Positions 11,930 through 25,756 of a stretch of 64,000 nt of DNA are shown here, one piece after another (position 1 is the stretch's first letter; the number at the start of each line of letters is the position of its first letter). A program made the translations under genes and the position numbers. This DNA comes from Lithospermum erythrorhizon (Eukaryota > Streptophyta > Magnoliopsida > Boraginales > Boraginaceae), in NCBI GenBank assembly GCA_019722365.1, contig JADFUC010002255.1:434001-498000 (forward strand), given 5' to 3'. The notes below the pieces were generated by a model. That model had not been told where the DNA came from, did not search any database, and saw nothing but the letters and a program-made list of their open reading frames with translations.

Positions 11930-13660
11930 CTTTTCATTTATACATAGAGAAGAATATTAAAATTAAATCTTGGGGTTTTTTCTGGTTCAAAAAAGGAATA
12001 AAAAGGGTAAAGAAAATAAGTGAAAGAGGAGATTTATGCTTAGAGATATGTACGGATGAGCTTGTACTTATGGTGGAAGAAAGAGGTGGGCATAAGTACA
12101 AGTCCGTATATTGCGTCATCACATTTAATAAATTCTACTAATTAATTGAATATTAATTCTAATGCTCCGTAGTAATTAAAGTTGAACGTTTTTTCTTTTC
12201 TTTTTTTAATTTTAACTTATTAGCATTAATTTTATTATATTCTTACATTATTACTAATTACTCCATGGTGTGCACATAGTCAAAGCTTTGGAAGAAACAA
12301 AATGATTTAGCCATTTTAATACTTCAAATCGCTCCTCAACCAGTCATTTATTCTCAATTATCACATACCGTCCAGTGTAACCGTTAAAAAAATAAAGAAA
12401 TTCATTTATAGTAAGAGGGTTAATAATCAAATTAGTCCTAGTTAATAATGACAGTGTTACTGATTTTGTTTCTAATAGTATATATGACATCTTGCAATTT
12501 TGATTTGTCGATGGCTTAATAAATTGCATGATTATTCGACTCAAAGCCTTTCCACAAAGAGGATTTGGATTTAATTCTCGTTGAAAACATATTTTACTTT
12601 AACAAAAAATTAAGAAAATAAACATATGGAAAAAAACACGAATTCGACATACCGGATCTTAATTAATGAGTATCTAATTTATTGCTTTTTGGTCTTTCTT
12701 TGGAGAATAAGAATGTTATAATTAGATAGGTAATTAATTAATGTGAATTTTTCTTTAAGAAAATATAACTATAATTATTCCTTTTTAGTTCTTTGGTAAT
12801 AGACCTTTGTGTAGTATTTTCTAAGAGAATCCGAAACCTGAGATTAGTTGAAAGAAAAAAATAATAGTCTAAAGAGGTATGGTTATTTAGTAGTTTGTGA
12901 ACACTTCAATTACTGATTAACGAGTAGAATACGTTTGTGAGACTTGTAACGTAAAGAGTTGTTCCATGGAAAACTCAGTGAGTGATTAAGTTAGCGCTCT
13001 AAATGTATTGTTTATTATTGCTAAAGTCCTGTAACAATCATTGCTGAAGTTATAATAGAGATATGCAGAATATTGGATTAGCTCTTATATTAAAGGTGAA
13101 TAAGGGGTAAATTCTCTGTGTTTTTTCATATATTATTTTCAGTCTGTTATAATCTGAATTAATTATTGATTGACATATTAATTGATAATTTAAATAAGTA
13201 AGATATTCTTTGTAAATTATGGATTAGCTCTTACTTGTAAGTTGTAACTTGTAAGTGAGAAAGTCAACCTTTCCATTCAGCTTCCAGACAAATACTCAAT
13301 AAACTAGGGGTCCGACTTTATTAATTAGGGATAGAATAACTCCATTGACGTTTAATTTCTTAAAATCGATTGCAATCTCTACGATGGATACTTAAAACTC
13401 ATCCCATTGATGTTGTATGGATAGCGATGACCCAATAGGATTAACTCCTAAAAACTGCTTAGGTCTGACATCTACTAGCTACCAAGTCATCTTTATTTTT
13501 AATTTTGTAAATATTTCAAACTTCCTTCAATTTTTTCATTGAAATGTGTGGTTATCATAACTATCGGCATAAGTCGTGCTCAACCCAAAAGTGGTAAGGA
13601 GTACAAATTTTTTTGCCTTGAATCTTTGAAACACGTAGAAGTACTACATATGGATATGAT
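11930..13660. other. 5' flank of the PIRL gene, non-coding
   Basis: It contains the presumed promoter and 5' UTR of the minus-strand PIRL gene. A TATA-like GTATAAA on the minus strand lies only about 15 bp before the ATG, too close to be the obvious core promoter. No further gene or element is recognised. Confidence 0.4.
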
Positions 13661-13664
13661 TGAT

Positions 13665-13825
13665 TGAGTTCTAGTCCGAAAAATTTTGACCCACTATTTG
13701 AGTCGATCTAGCGGTCCACTTAATTTTACAGAGCTCGAGCCTTGAGCTCGAGCCCGAAAAATTTTGACCGACTATTTGAGTCAAGCCAGCGTCCACTTAA
13801 TTTTACAGAGCTCGAGCGAGGCTCG
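13665..13825. repeat. two-copy tandem repeat, unit about 78 bp
   Basis: The block CCGAAAAATTTTGACC...ACTATTTGAGTC...GTCCACTTAATTTTAC then AGAGCTCGAGC occurs twice, with AAATTTTGACC at 13681 and 13759. The copies differ at a few sites. GAGCTCGAGC is partly palindromic. Confidence 0.8.
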
Positions 13826-13975
13826 TTCACTTGGTCAAAACCTTTCCTAACTGTAATTTAATTCGACGATTATAAATAAAATTAATTAATTCAAAAAATA
13901 TTAGTAAATTTAACCACTACTTGATAAGAATAATAAATTAAGAATTCAATTTCAATTGAAAACATATTAAATATA

Positions 13976-14205
13976 TACTCCCTCCGATTTATTTTAGTTA
14001 TCGTTTTAGCCAAATAAGTTTGTTTGAAAATAATTATCGTTTTAGCATAATAAATAACACTTTTACATCTTCAATGTTCTTTTGACTATTTTTTCTCTTT
14101 AAATTAACAATCAACCAATGATATTTGCTTTCTAATAATTTATTGTCATTCTACATTTTCAATGCACTTTTAACTACTTTTTTCTTTCCTTAATCTATAC
14201 AAGAA
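13976..14205. mobile_element. truncated Stowaway-like MITE
   Basis: It starts TACTCCCTCCGATTTATTTT, the classical plant MITE end. Its interior (ATAATTATCGTTTTAGCAT..., AACAATCAACCAATGATAT..., ATTGTCATTCTACATTTTCAATG) matches the complete element in PIRL intron 1. The right end lacks the expected inverted terminus, so it is truncated. Confidence 0.6.
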
Positions 14206-14690
14206 ACGACTAATACGAGCACTATCGCAACTACCATACACAAAGATAAATTTGCAGAATTCCTCGTTGTACCCGAGGCACGACCCCGATTCAAAGCAAT
14301 TACTTGCTACCGCTGTGATCGAACTCCATGCCGACGCTGCCAGGCGCACCGCAGCGCGACCATGTCCGCGAGACTGACCGTGACTCGAAGGAGTCAAGCC
14401 AAAGGCCAAGCAAATTAGTGTTGGTCTTTTATTTATTCAAAGGCCAGGTAAGGTTTCGTGATTGCTTATTGCTTTATTGCTGGTAGAGTTGATACTTTTT
14501 TAAGTTAATTTATTTTCAAATCTAAAGTCATGGATTAGTATTAACCTTGTTGAATAAACACATTCTAGATTGATCCGGCTTTGAATTTCAACGAAGTCAA
14601 GTTTATATGACTTTGTGTCATCTCGGTTGAGTTCGAATAAAGTCAAAGTTTTCGATCACACTTGAATTAACGTCGTTTCGATTGGAAAAA
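14206..14690. other. non-coding stretch with a GC-rich patch
   Basis: The patch at about 14270-14410 is clearly GC-richer than its surroundings. It is open on the minus strand for 79 codons, but the product has no recognisable domain. It may be part of the retrotransposon material that follows. Confidence 0.3.
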
Positions 14691-14699
14691 GCCGAACTT

Positions 14700-15647
14700 A
14701 ATATGAAAGGGCCCGAAACGGGAACTAAATCCCGTTGACACAGCCGCAATTGTTTCAGTGGTTGAAACGGGAGATAGGTCCCGCATGAGTCTGCCCGCGA
14801 GGTCTCGACTTTTCCATTAAGGTTAAATCTGACCTCGGGCGGATTTAGCTCCCATTCCAAAGTTCCATTCGGGTACAAAAATGTATCCTTTATTCTTTCG
14901 TGAGGGTACTCGAGTGTGAGTTAAGTCCTCAGCCTCAAGTCCCGTTTCGGGTGATTTCTACTTCAATTTTTAGCTACCTATAAATACTAAATCATTCAAT
15001 TTTTGACCTACTTTTTGGCAATTACTTTGAATCTTGAAATTCTCTAAAAAGTCAAAATAGATTAAAAGGTCAACTCTCATAACTACTTTGCAATATCTCA
15101 ATAGAGTTTCCTTTTGTGTGATTATTGTAATTCTTTATTCGATATTGTGATTGGTTGGGAAATCCTTGTATGGTGTAGCATAGGGTTTCTATTCTTGTTT
15201 GAAGAGTGTAACGAAATCCTAGGATGGTGTCTCGTTCCTAGTCTCTCGCCGACAGTTTTAGGTTAGGTGTTTGATAATAGTCTTTAAGAGAAGTTGGCTG
15301 CACAGAGTCAAACAATTCTTCAAGAGCTAAGCTATCATTACCAAATTTCAGGTCGAAAGTCGAAGTGCTCCAGCAAGTTAGGAACCGAATCTCGTGAAAA
15401 TCTTGTGTATCGCCTCTTCCTTATCTTTTACTTTCAAGTCTTTTCTTTATTTTGGTTGATTATGTATTTATCAGGTAACACTAACTAATCATTCTCGAGC
15501 TGGGTAGTTGATTAATCAATTAATTTATATCCACATAGCTGTTAGTTTCCGCCTATATTTGATTAAAAACCCGTAAAAAAGCTGTAAAACTTAATTTAAA
15601 ACCTTATTCACCCCCCCCACCTCTCTAAGGTTATATTTAGGCTAACA
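14700..15647 (+). mobile_element. copia LTR, Sire-like (solo or truncated)
   Basis: A TATA box (CCTATAAATACTAAATC, about 14978) is followed by a leader-like region. The right end has the C-run signature typical of Sire/Maximus-type copia LTRs (ACCTTATTCACCCCCCCC then TCTAAGG) and ends in CA at 15647. No primer-binding site follows, so this is either a solo LTR or a fragment. The left border is not resolved. Confidence 0.55.
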
Positions 15648-15885
15648 AATATATTAGACGGTATTAACCGATTATCATCTTAATATATAAATTATGAGCT
15701 GATCCTAGTAAGCCATCATAAGAACTAATGTCGATACAGATAAATCCTAAATGTCAAATTTCTAACAATCGACATACATTGAACTTATATATATTTGAAT
15801 GTATAAATCGGTTGTATTATCTAAATTTTTCAACGGGCATTTTAAGCGAGATTCACATCTCTGGGCCCAACACTCCCACTTGCCC
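15648..15885 (-). mobile_element. 3' end of a minus-strand copia element (polypurine tract and partial LTR)
   Basis: On the minus strand the sequence GGGCAAGTGGGAG (15885-15873) is followed by TGTTGGGCCC (LTR start at 15872). This is the usual polypurine tract/LTR junction of Tork-type copia elements. Only about 225 bp of LTR remain before the Sire-like LTR. The same junction type occurs at 24724-24705 in the outer copia element. Confidence 0.6.
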
Positions 15886-18800
15886 TTGGACGATTCAGTG
15901 ATATAAGATTCACGATTTCTTCGATACGCGACATCCAAAGCAGCTGCCTACGGTGCGATATGTCACCAAACTCTTGCACCCGCAGCTTGTTCTGGATAAT
16001 AGACAAGTTAATCTATATATCCAAATTTCATAGCGACAAGACCAAATCACCCTTAACTCTCCAAAGAACCTTAAATCTACCAAATACTTTGCTTGTATTT
16101 TAATCCCATATGTTACCCGTGCTTCCATTTATAGTCTTATAGTATACTCAACACATGCCGTTATGATCCTCCTCAAGTTAAGGCAGAAAAAGACGTTGAC
16201 AATGTCAAAGTATATTACTCCAATATCCATGAAATCCTTTCACTCAGATCTAAGAATCGCAATTCAACGTAACGTATGTGAGAACTTCTTGGGACATAGA
16301 TATTCTATCTTCCAAGTTCTCACGACGGCATAGTCCAAGCATTCACAGCCTTGAAATGGCCTAACGCACAGAAACCCAATGGATTAATTAGAGTATCCAT
16401 TCTCCTTTTGATCCAAGAAATGATCAACACAATCAAACACATACTACTGCTTGGTTTTTGATTCCGCTCGAACACCTAATTCAGGGATCTAAGCAATCTT
16501 GTTATTTTCTTGGCTTCGTTAGAGATTTTCTTGCTTGATCATGTATCCAAAAACCTCTCCAGAATAACATTAGATTGCGGTGGAATCCAATAAGGTTCGT
16601 TACTTATAGTAACAAAGTGTGTATATTTTATATATACTCATCATTATCCATAATGATGATGTGGACTTGAATCTTGAAGCTCAGATTCAAAAGCATTGTC
16701 ATACAATGGTTGTTTATGACATTTTGACGGAGGCTACCCCTACTAAATCTAGCACCACTTTAAGCATCGTTATAGTATTAACATTACTTCTTCTAATATG
16801 CTTATACCAGCGCCGTTGATTAGCCGGAAGTTGTCTAGTCAAATATCATATTTGTTCTCAACTTTATGCACATATACTTCTATTTCAACTATCGATCTAA
16901 TTGCCATTATCTCAAGACATACCGGATCATTAATGAGATCTTGATTCTCTAGCTTCAAAGAAGCTACAAAGAGATATCAAACTAGGCAACCTTCAAGATT
17001 ACTTATTAGATTATAATCCGAATTGCTTATCCACAACTTCTCAGTTGTAACTATACTCGCTCGTTCTCGCAATTAATTACAAGTGCTACAAATATAACCC
17101 CCTTTTCTTATCGCTTCTTCTTTCCATCTATACGCCTTATGAAGCTGGGACTAAAGTTGTATCTCTTGAAAAGATTCTTTATTTTAAGAGATTCACTTTG
17201 GATCCTAGTAGCTGGGATGACATCAAGATAAGCGGCGTAACTCAATTTATTGAGTTTAGTAATTGGATCTCTATGAATTCCAGAAAGATTCGAGCCGTCC
17301 CTTAATCTTTTACATAGAAACCCATACACAATCTAATTCTTTGTGGTTGTGTTATTCTTTATCATTAGTATGTCTTTCACATACTAAACACGTATGCTAA
17401 GCAGCTCCCACTGACCTTCTTGTCTATACAAGAATACTAGTTTCCATTAATGAATTCAAACTATTTGAACTATTCATTAACTTCTATATATGTCAACTAT
17501 TGTAGATCCGGATGATCTAAAATATTTATGATTAATAAGAATTTCTCCAGTACAAGAATCACCTTGACTTGGATAAATTATGTTTATCAGTCAAATACTG
17601 TAAACATGAACATTTCCATTCAATTAATCATTTCTGTTGTGATAGTTATTTGTTCCTTGATAAACTAGTTATCTTAGAGTAAATCTGTATTTGAAATATT
17701 TAAACTATCTCCAGATCATACAAATCATAAATCATGATCATTGTTGTTCATGGCTATATCCTTAAAAGCATCACCTTTTATTTCGGACATTATCATCACA
17801 GAATAACAGCTTCAAGCTCAAGTCTTATATTTTATCAACTATTTGACTTGGGTGAAAGTCTCATAAAGCATCTTTGAATTCTCGACTATCATGAACAATT
17901 CCATATCATATCTAATGTGATGTTCTTGATGTTGATTAGTTGACTATACATTTAGTGGTTTGAGCTAAACTCAGGAGAATATGTAATCCTATATTATTAG
18001 ATGAATCTAGTTCATCCAGTAGCATAATTTTTTAACATTTTAAAGAATATTAAATGTTCGCTTAAGCCAACTCTCATTCATTTGAATTATTCAAATGTAC
18101 TTATTGTATTTCTAAAATACGATAGTAAATTAGTAAACATATATATTTATATTTTACTAATGTTCTAGTAATAATGTGAGAGTCCTTTATTTATTTATCG
18201 ATCTCATAAATCTTATTTATGATTCTAATAAATAGTTTATTCTAAATATTTAATTTTAATTAATAATTGTCCTATTATGAATTCTAAGTATTATTAACAT
18301 TTAATCATATACTCTAATATATGATTACAAAGATTCTATCTTTATGACCTTTCATTTATGTGATTATACTTTTATAATTTATATTGCCTTATGAGAATTT
18401 AGATTTCAAGTCATTTTACTTGAACTCTGCTTTGTTATTGCCACGTTATGATATTTATGTCGGGTCAAACCAAATACGATTTTGAGATTTAATATCGCTT
18501 TTGTAATTTTCATGTGTAGATTAATAGTTAATTTAACTTGAATTAATCTTTAAATATAAAAATTATTTATACAAAGCATAAATAATGTACAAAGATTTAA
18601 TCTAAGCAGAAGCTAACTCGACAATATGTTAAAAAATTTCTTAGTTAAACGATAAAATTGCTCCTCCTCACCTGATGCTTAACGAATTTCTTATCCAGGT
18701 TCATTCCATCTCTAGCAATCTTCTATTCTGATTGTCCTCACACATTTAAGAAAATGTGAGTACTACATACAATGTCAACAAGCATTGATGTAAATGTAGT

Positions 18801-20660
18801 GCGAAGTATCACACCATAACATGACTAGCATTCCTGGGTTGATCCGTGATCGAATCCTCACTTCTCTGCTGGGACGGGATGTCCTTTTTCATAGATTTTC
18901 TCTCGATGGCCAAAGTGGTTACTTTAACTATCCTTTGTCATCTATATGCTTCTGCTTCCTTTGTTTCATTCCCTTTGAAATTATAAATCCAAAACTATGG
19001 GTGAAACGCTTAGGGAATTCCTCTCTTATCCTGAGATCATCTCAAGTGAAGACAAAGTCAGCTTCTTATCCATTATAATCCAATAATGAAATGATTACTG
19101 CAAGACTATGATGACGTTTAAGCTCTCAATTCTGCAGATTGAGATTCCAGAGTACCAGGTAGTAATTCAATCAATCTCATTAACTCCAAAACGTGATTCT
19201 CTCCAACATTCACATTTGATCAAAAATATTTCATTTTATCCCTTTTAAACATTTTCATGAAGGAGAATTTCATATGAGCATAAATCGATCACGATCCGAC
19301 ATCCGATTCTAACCTCGGTGACGACGCTACATAGTGGACAACGTAGTACTTGACTTCTACGCAGAACGATCAAATGCCCATCAACAAGTCACGCCTCCAA
19401 AACATATTTGAACTATCTGGAGTACTTGGGCTCATTAAGTAATATACTCACGTGCTCAAATGAGCACTAGCCATTTATATATATCTTTTCAGGTCAAACT
19501 GAAAAGCACTAGTGGGGGGGAAAAGGGACTCATAACAGACTACAAGAGAAACTACATAAAATAGAACAACTTAGTCTATATCTCATATAATATTCTATAA
19601 TCAGATAATAGAATAACTATACTAGTGTTTATAATCCCACTAATTAAACACACAAAGATACAAAGAATCCCATATAACATAAACCGATTTAAATACCGCA
19701 AATATCTCCCAATTAGGCTATCCAAGCAAAGTTGTACAATTACATAATTATGACCATCATAACTCGTGGCATTACTAAAAAGTTCAACTTAGACTATATT
19801 AGTAACCTTTTATGTCAACGGGTCCACGTATGACATTGGAACACACCGTAAAGCAGACCAAATATGATGAACGAAATTGTAACGACAGCCAGAAGCTCGC
19901 GCCCGAACAATAACTTAGACTATTCCATCGACGCATCCCTTGGCGACATCGCCTACCGAACAAAACAAATTTTAAAAAAATATTTAATCATCATGTTTTA
20001 CTATAATTTTTCATAGTATATTTAAGGACTGTAAGTTTACAAAGTTTTGGAATGATTTTGAATTAAACATAAAAAAAATATTTCAAATATTCAAAAATCG
20101 GATATACGACGCGACGACATCTCCTTTATTAGTATTGTTAAATGTGAAAACAAGAGTTCAGGCTGCATTGGAGACAAGAAATTGAATCTATAGGGAACAA
20201 CCAAAACCAAAAATTGAATGTACTAGAGGCATTTAAAACAAGATGAAATGTACATAGGACAGCTAGACAAGATAAATATTTTAGGATCTAAGACAGACAA
20301 AATTGAAACCTCGTGGGACAACTTCAGAATTAGCCCTTTCCCTAATCATTTTCATAGTAGAATAATCCCTTATTAAAAAAAAGGAATAATAATCAATCCA
20401 TATTACTTCAGGAATCAAACCACTAGATTTTCATCCCGTCATCAAGGCGGCGATGTTGACTATAATAAAAAGGTAAATAATGAGTAATCCATGATAAAGT
20501 TGGCCGTATATTCTAAGGAGGAAAATAGAAAAGAATTCCTGGCTGTTGTCATGGAGCAAAATACGGAGTATCTTTTTTCTTGTTAATGTCCTTTTTTTAT
20601 ATGAATTGGCATATTTTATAAATCACTTCAACAATACATAATTATTTTCTTGGACGAAAC
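15886..20660. other. decayed retrotransposon-like sequence, no readable gene
   Basis: Position behind the copia 3' end suggests copia interior. A segment near 16148-16200 (ATGCCGTTATGATCC) resembles 24965-24980 (ATGCCGTTATAATCC) at the same place in the outer copia element. I could not identify protease, integrase, reverse transcriptase or RNase H in any frame. The rest is AT-rich, with an unexplained G-run near 19514. Confidence 0.35.
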
Positions 20661-21640
20661 CCAAAGACACTAAATAAAAACTTGTATTACAAGAAATATC
20701 AAGTTGAACCCTAAAAATGAAAGTTGGGGAGTCTCAGTCAAGATCCGCGAACTTTCAACATATGATACCGCTTCTTCACATCCCGAGTTCTTCCTCGCCC
20801 ATAAACCTACTATGCCGGTGAACTCGACCAAAAACCTCTCGGCCCTCTCGCCCACTTTCCCTTCCACGCCGCGCCTATGATTTACATGATTTACTCACGG
20901 CCCATGACAGCCGCGAAAGAATCCTTCATTTTCCTCTAAATACTCTTTCTTATCAAACATTATTGCCTTCCCTGCATGATGATCTAGAAAAATCAACACA
21001 CCAGCAACTTTTTTTAGAATTTCTCTCGAAGATCTACCAACCGAGACGTATTCTCGCGCTTACTCAAATTTTTAATTGACCCACTGATTAATTGAGACCA
21101 AGACATTTCTTCAAGCATCGTCTTGTTTAATATCATTAAATCAAAATCGATAGGTAAATTAATATGAAATTTTAGTCGATCTTTTTGCTGTTCGGGGTAA
21201 CACTTTTATGTCGACTGCTTACCTTACTCTCCATACCGAGTTGGCTGACTGTGAATTACTAATTTGAGAGTTTAGTTGTCGATCACTCTTCCCTCGGTAT
21301 TTCTCAGAGTAACTCGAGTGCCCTCGCATAATCAGCCAGGAATCTCCATGCTAACATCTGGCGCTTCAACAAACGTTATCCCCTCGACTACAGATTCTTC
21401 GCCTGCCGCTTTTCTTCCCTCTCTACTTGGTCCGCCTAACGTTTTGTCGCTTTCTTCCTCTACTCTGTCCGCCCAAGAGCTTCGAGCGCTAACCTTAAGA
21501 AATTGCAACTCTTTTCTCGAGTCGTAATCCAACCGAAATGATGTCTCCATGGATTTCGCTCTTTTTCTCAAGCATTTGAGTTGCCAAGCGTCCCACACCG
21601 CCCATCCTTGCGTGTCGCTCGCCAACTAAAACTGCCCCCC
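20661..21640 (-). pseudogene. possible LINE ORF1 N-terminal material
   Basis: On the minus strand an open stretch of 97 codons (21625-21332) contains SARSSWADRVEEES, which resembles the serine/tryptophan motif often seen near the start of plant LINE ORF1 proteins before the DUF4283 domain. A second open stretch (20867-20670) is not recognised. If the assignment is right, this N-terminal piece lies downstream of the DUF4283 part, so the element is rearranged or two copies meet here. Confidence 0.3.
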
Positions 21641-21675
21641 CACCGCTTCTTCATCGCGCGCTGACGGCATAAGGG

Positions 21676-22915
21676 TTACAGAACATCACGCTTGAGAAGT
21701 TGCCCCTCGTTAATTGCCGCTACAATACTGCAAATAAGTCCCTTCAAATACCAGCCCTCGGCCGCACCTTGAAAATCTGCAACGCTTTCCCCCGCTTGAC
21801 AAAGATATGTGACATGTTGCTCATTTGTCTCGACTGAATCCTCTTCTTGAATATCAATATGAGCCTCGACCTGCTTCATATCTGCAGTAGCAAAAGGTCC
21901 CTCAGGCTGCACATTTTTCAATTCTGCAACCAAACCAAGACTTTGCTGTTCAGATCCTGCAGGACACATCGCCTGCTTCAATTCCATAACATTGCAGCCT
22001 TTTGAATCTGTTTGAGCTGTCGCGGCTATAACCTCTGTGAAGATGTTGGCTTCCTTTTCATGACCTGTAATCTGCTCCTTTATCTCAGAATCCATAAGGG
22101 AGGCGAAGCTGTTTTGAACCTTTAAAATGATCTTATTGTCATCCCCATTTAAAACACCCACCTTATTATGCTTCACTTTTTGCCAGACTTTTGAAGTAAC
22201 AACATTTTCCCGTGGGTTTATATCAAATTTTGCAAGAGTAAGTTCAGATTGGGGATCAGATAACATAATCTGTCCAGTTTGAGTAGAGGTTTCTGGTTGA
22301 GGCAAATTATCAAACACTTGACTTGCTTGATTGAGTTCTTTAGGATTGACATTCTTATTATAACCATTCAAAGCCTCCACCTGCCCCTGCACACCTCAAA
22401 CCATGACCAATGTGTAAACAAGAAGAAGAGTAGGGGGCACAACATCATACATAACCTTTTAACCAAAATCCATCTAATGGTTTGCTCTTGATTCATCATC
22501 TTCAAACCCAACCCAAATTGAACTAACTAAAGGTTCTGCAACATTTAATTCCACACAAACCAAAGCTGAATTTAACTTCACTCGATTGACATTGTTTGGA
22601 TGAACTCGTAAAGGCTTACCAATGGCATTTGCAATCGATAACAGCGAAGCTTCATCAAACATGTACAAGGGCAGCCCCTCGATACGAATCCATACCGGAG
22701 CTATAGCAGATTCTCTATTAGGAGAAAAGTCGACATCCCATCTAAAGATTCTCATAGAAAACCCTTTAATGGACAATTTTAATTTCATCCACAGCCTTGT
22801 GTAGTCTTCCCTCAAAGTCAATTCAATGAAAAGATGCTTGTTGTCAAAGAGAGAGATGTTATAATCACCTTTAAGCTTAAGAGAAGCAAAGAATTCCTGA
22901 TAATTGATACATAGT
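21676..22915 (-). pseudogene. LINE retrotransposon ORF1 relic (DUF4283 and zinc knuckle)
   Basis: The minus strand from about 22915 to 22474 reads as a DUF4283 domain: FASLKLKGDYNISLFDNKH, then RLWMKLKLSIKGF, MRIFRWDVDFSP, PVWIRIEGLPLYMFDEASLL, IANAIGKPLRV and ELNVAEPLVSSIWVGF. The frame then breaks. In a shifted frame a CCHC zinc-knuckle remnant is readable (SSSCLHIGHGLRC), followed by an open 238-codon tail (22392-21676) rich in Q, E, N and S with WQKVKHNK and NSFASLMD. This is the nucleic-acid-binding ORF1 of plant LINEs. The 5' end is cut at about 22915 where an in-frame stop and unrelated AT-rich sequence begin. No ORF2 (endonuclease/reverse transcriptase) is present, so the copy is incomplete and inactive. 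Confidence 0.75.
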
Positions 22916-23742
22916 GTAACTTATAACATTTTAAAAAACCTAAGATACATAGTGCAACGTATAACATATATCCCCACATTTTTTATATGGATTGATTATT
23001 TTGACTTGTACAATCACTAAACTGAATTATTTAATATATTACTATTGTCGCTTCTTCCTGCTATGCCATACATAAATAAAGAAATCGAAGCCTAAATAAT
23101 AAACGTATTATTAAACTTCCGAATATAAAGCCAAACACGAATCTAACATTCGATATCAACTCTGAAATGAATAGTCGCCGAATCCGCGAGCAAGGAGAAG
23201 CCAAGTTCCAACCTTCCTTCACCTCGGGGCGCGCTGGATTGGTAGAGAATAGAGAGGGAGGTTCGAACCTTCCCTCCTATTTTAAGGAGGCTTATCTTAA
23301 AGCAGCTTTCTCCTAATATTCTACCACCTGCTTTAAGGATAGATGTTACGGAATATTCTCCACACCTTTATATAAAGGAGACTTGGTTGATTAAAAATCA
23401 TAAGTTTTGCTCATATTTTATTTGCAAGAAATAAAATATTCCCAAAGTCGGGCCGAACTCTCCCTTCCCCTGAAGAGAATCGCTTTCTTCCATCTTTTGT
23501 CTATCGTTTCTAGTTTAAACCAGACGCCAGCAATTCAATCTCACGCCACCGATAATCTCGACCAAAAGGTACACAACTCAGAAATTCACGATTTATTGTT
23601 TTTTGTAGCATAATATTCCTCGATTCTGTATCCAATAAGTTTAACTATTGTTATTCGCTAAGAACACTAACACTGTGCAACACGTTTGACTGATCGATGT
23701 GCCCGCCTGGGCCAGTTTGTTAACCGGCCCAGCTTCGTTGGA
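22916..23742 (+). other. LTR-like or promoter-like segment, unassigned
   Basis: It has a short imperfect repeat at 22905-22975 (ATACATAGTGTAAC / ATACATAGTGCAAC) and a good plus-strand TATA box CTTTATATAAAGGAG (about 23366). Then comes a pyrimidine-rich leader-like stretch to about 23570. This looks like LTR promoter sequence, but no matching second LTR or protein was found. Confidence 0.35.
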
Positions 23743-24714
23743 TGAAAACTCTATGGATATATGAGTATAACATAACCAAAGATCCGTGGATCTTAAAGCG
23801 CTTACTACATTATTCATCAATACACATAATTACAATATGTAAATGAGAGTACTTATAACGCAGCTGAGAGTAAATTCCACCAAAGTCTGACACGCTCAAA
23901 TTCACAACGTGACTCGACTTCCCTTCGTGTCCTCATAATATCAATCGTATATACTCCTACTGTCCACACCAGAGAAAGTTGAATCAAGAACCGATTTAAG
24001 CAAGAAACAGCGCCGAACAAAACCAAAACCCTAAGAAAATTTTTGAGAAACTATTGTAAAAAAAAAAGGCTGCTACTTTTAGGCATACATTTTTATTCTC
24101 TTCTTATCATGAAAAACCCTAAAGCCTACTTATATTGTGTATTAAAACAAAACCCGGCAAAGAACTCAGAAAGATTAGCTCACTGCTAACTCATTAGTTC
24201 GTTAAAACATGTAGCTCAAGCATGAGTTGAACTATTTAATTATTATCATAGTATCGAGTCAATATCAATAATCTTTCAAGTTATCGATAAATACTAAAAT
24301 TACTAAACTAAATTAAATAACTATTTAATTGATCATATTTGTTCAATCGATATTCTATAAAATGGGATCTGTAATTTATAATACATTTCTCAATTATACA
24401 TTTTCTTAATTTCATATGATTTAAATATAACTCAACGCCATCAGACAAAGAAGGCATAATTTCTGAAGTTTATTAATAGTAAGTCAGGTACAATAATACT
24501 GACCAATTATTATTATAACGATTAATTGAAAAAGATCTAAGAATCACTCATAACCCCTTAAATTATCAATGAGAACTCCAATACTAGTAATATGCTAAAT
24601 TGCCAAGTTGAACAATTAAGTTTCGAGAATCATGATTTAACCCAACCGTAAACGACCGATACACAATCGTCGCAACGGGCATAATAAATGGAATCATTCT
24701 CAATGATTTTAACA
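23743..24714 (-). repeat. 3' LTR of the outer copia element
   Basis: Shares long blocks with 36434-37425 in the same orientation, for example AACTCTATGGATATATGAG, GATCCGTGGATCTTAAAG and TTAAATAACTATTTAATTGA. On the minus strand it begins TGTTAAAATCATTGAG and ends in CA. The copies differ by many substitutions and small gaps, so the insertion is old. Confidence 0.75.
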
Positions 24715-24724
24715 CTCACTGCCC

Positions 24725-25756
24725 TTTGGACGATTATCTTAAGCACCTTTATCACGTATCTCAGTCAGAAGTTAACCATAGCAGTTTTGTCATGAAACAC
24801 CCACAACTTTCTTTACCTGTGGCTTAAATCAATTTAAGGATTTGCATCCCATAAAACCAATCAAGACTGCAGTAGGCCCGAGATCCGCTCTTTATATATC
24901 ATGATTTATGTCCTCCCAATATATCAACATCTATCGCTACACTCACTACGCGTGACCCTAACATATGCCGTTATAATCCCCTGGCTAAGTACGCTCGATC
25001 AGTCAAAGAGTTGCAGCCTCAGATAAACATGTATAGTCATATATCGTAGTCTAAGAATCGATTTAATCCTGTAAATTCTAAACTAATGTCATAGGACACG
25101 TGCATATTGGCTATCTTCTATGAATTCGCTTCGCTACTCAGCCTCGCCATTTGAGCTCGATCTAGTTCTGTGCTAACGTGAATCCATCTCGATCACCAAT
25201 CAAATTAGTCATATGATGCTCTGGCCGCCCTTAACCACGCATCCCACTGCCGGGCTTTACACCTATGTTTTAGTTTAAAAGAGGTAATCAACAGCTCATG
25301 TTACCTCTGAAGACATACTCAACCTGTGGATTTAACCTTCACTCATCATATATTACATATTATATGTGCAAAATTTAAACATATAGACATAGCAAACAAA
25401 TATATTAAAATATGTTAAGTGACTAATATTCATATATTTGTTCACATAACACAATAGATACATACCGACTTACCTCTAACCTAACACTGACTGCTCAAGA
25501 CCTATGTTCGCTGTGCCTTACTCATGCTTGCCGACCAGTTAAGTTTAGTAAAGCGCTCCACTGTGATTGTCTCGTTTACTTTATACTAATATCACTCTAT
25601 CATGCATATCTCTAAATGATGATATTTTCTCGGCACGTGGTTGAGTTGCGAGGTAAAGCTCGTGGTTCCTTAGCTTGAGCTATTGCCCAAGTATTGGGTC
25701 AGCAACTCCACCCGGTCCCCAAATGCCAGGTACTACACCAAGTCTGGCCACAAATT
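24725..25756 (-). other. 3' non-coding part of the outer copia element
   Basis: Lies between the RNase H remnant and the polypurine tract. No frame is open for any useful length. A block near 24965 is shared with 16148 in the other minus-strand copia remnant. Confidence 0.4.

Noticed and set aside
21276..21527. 83-codon plus-strand frame rich in S, L and P
   Set aside because: It is antisense to the stretch containing SWADRVEE and shows no domain of its own.
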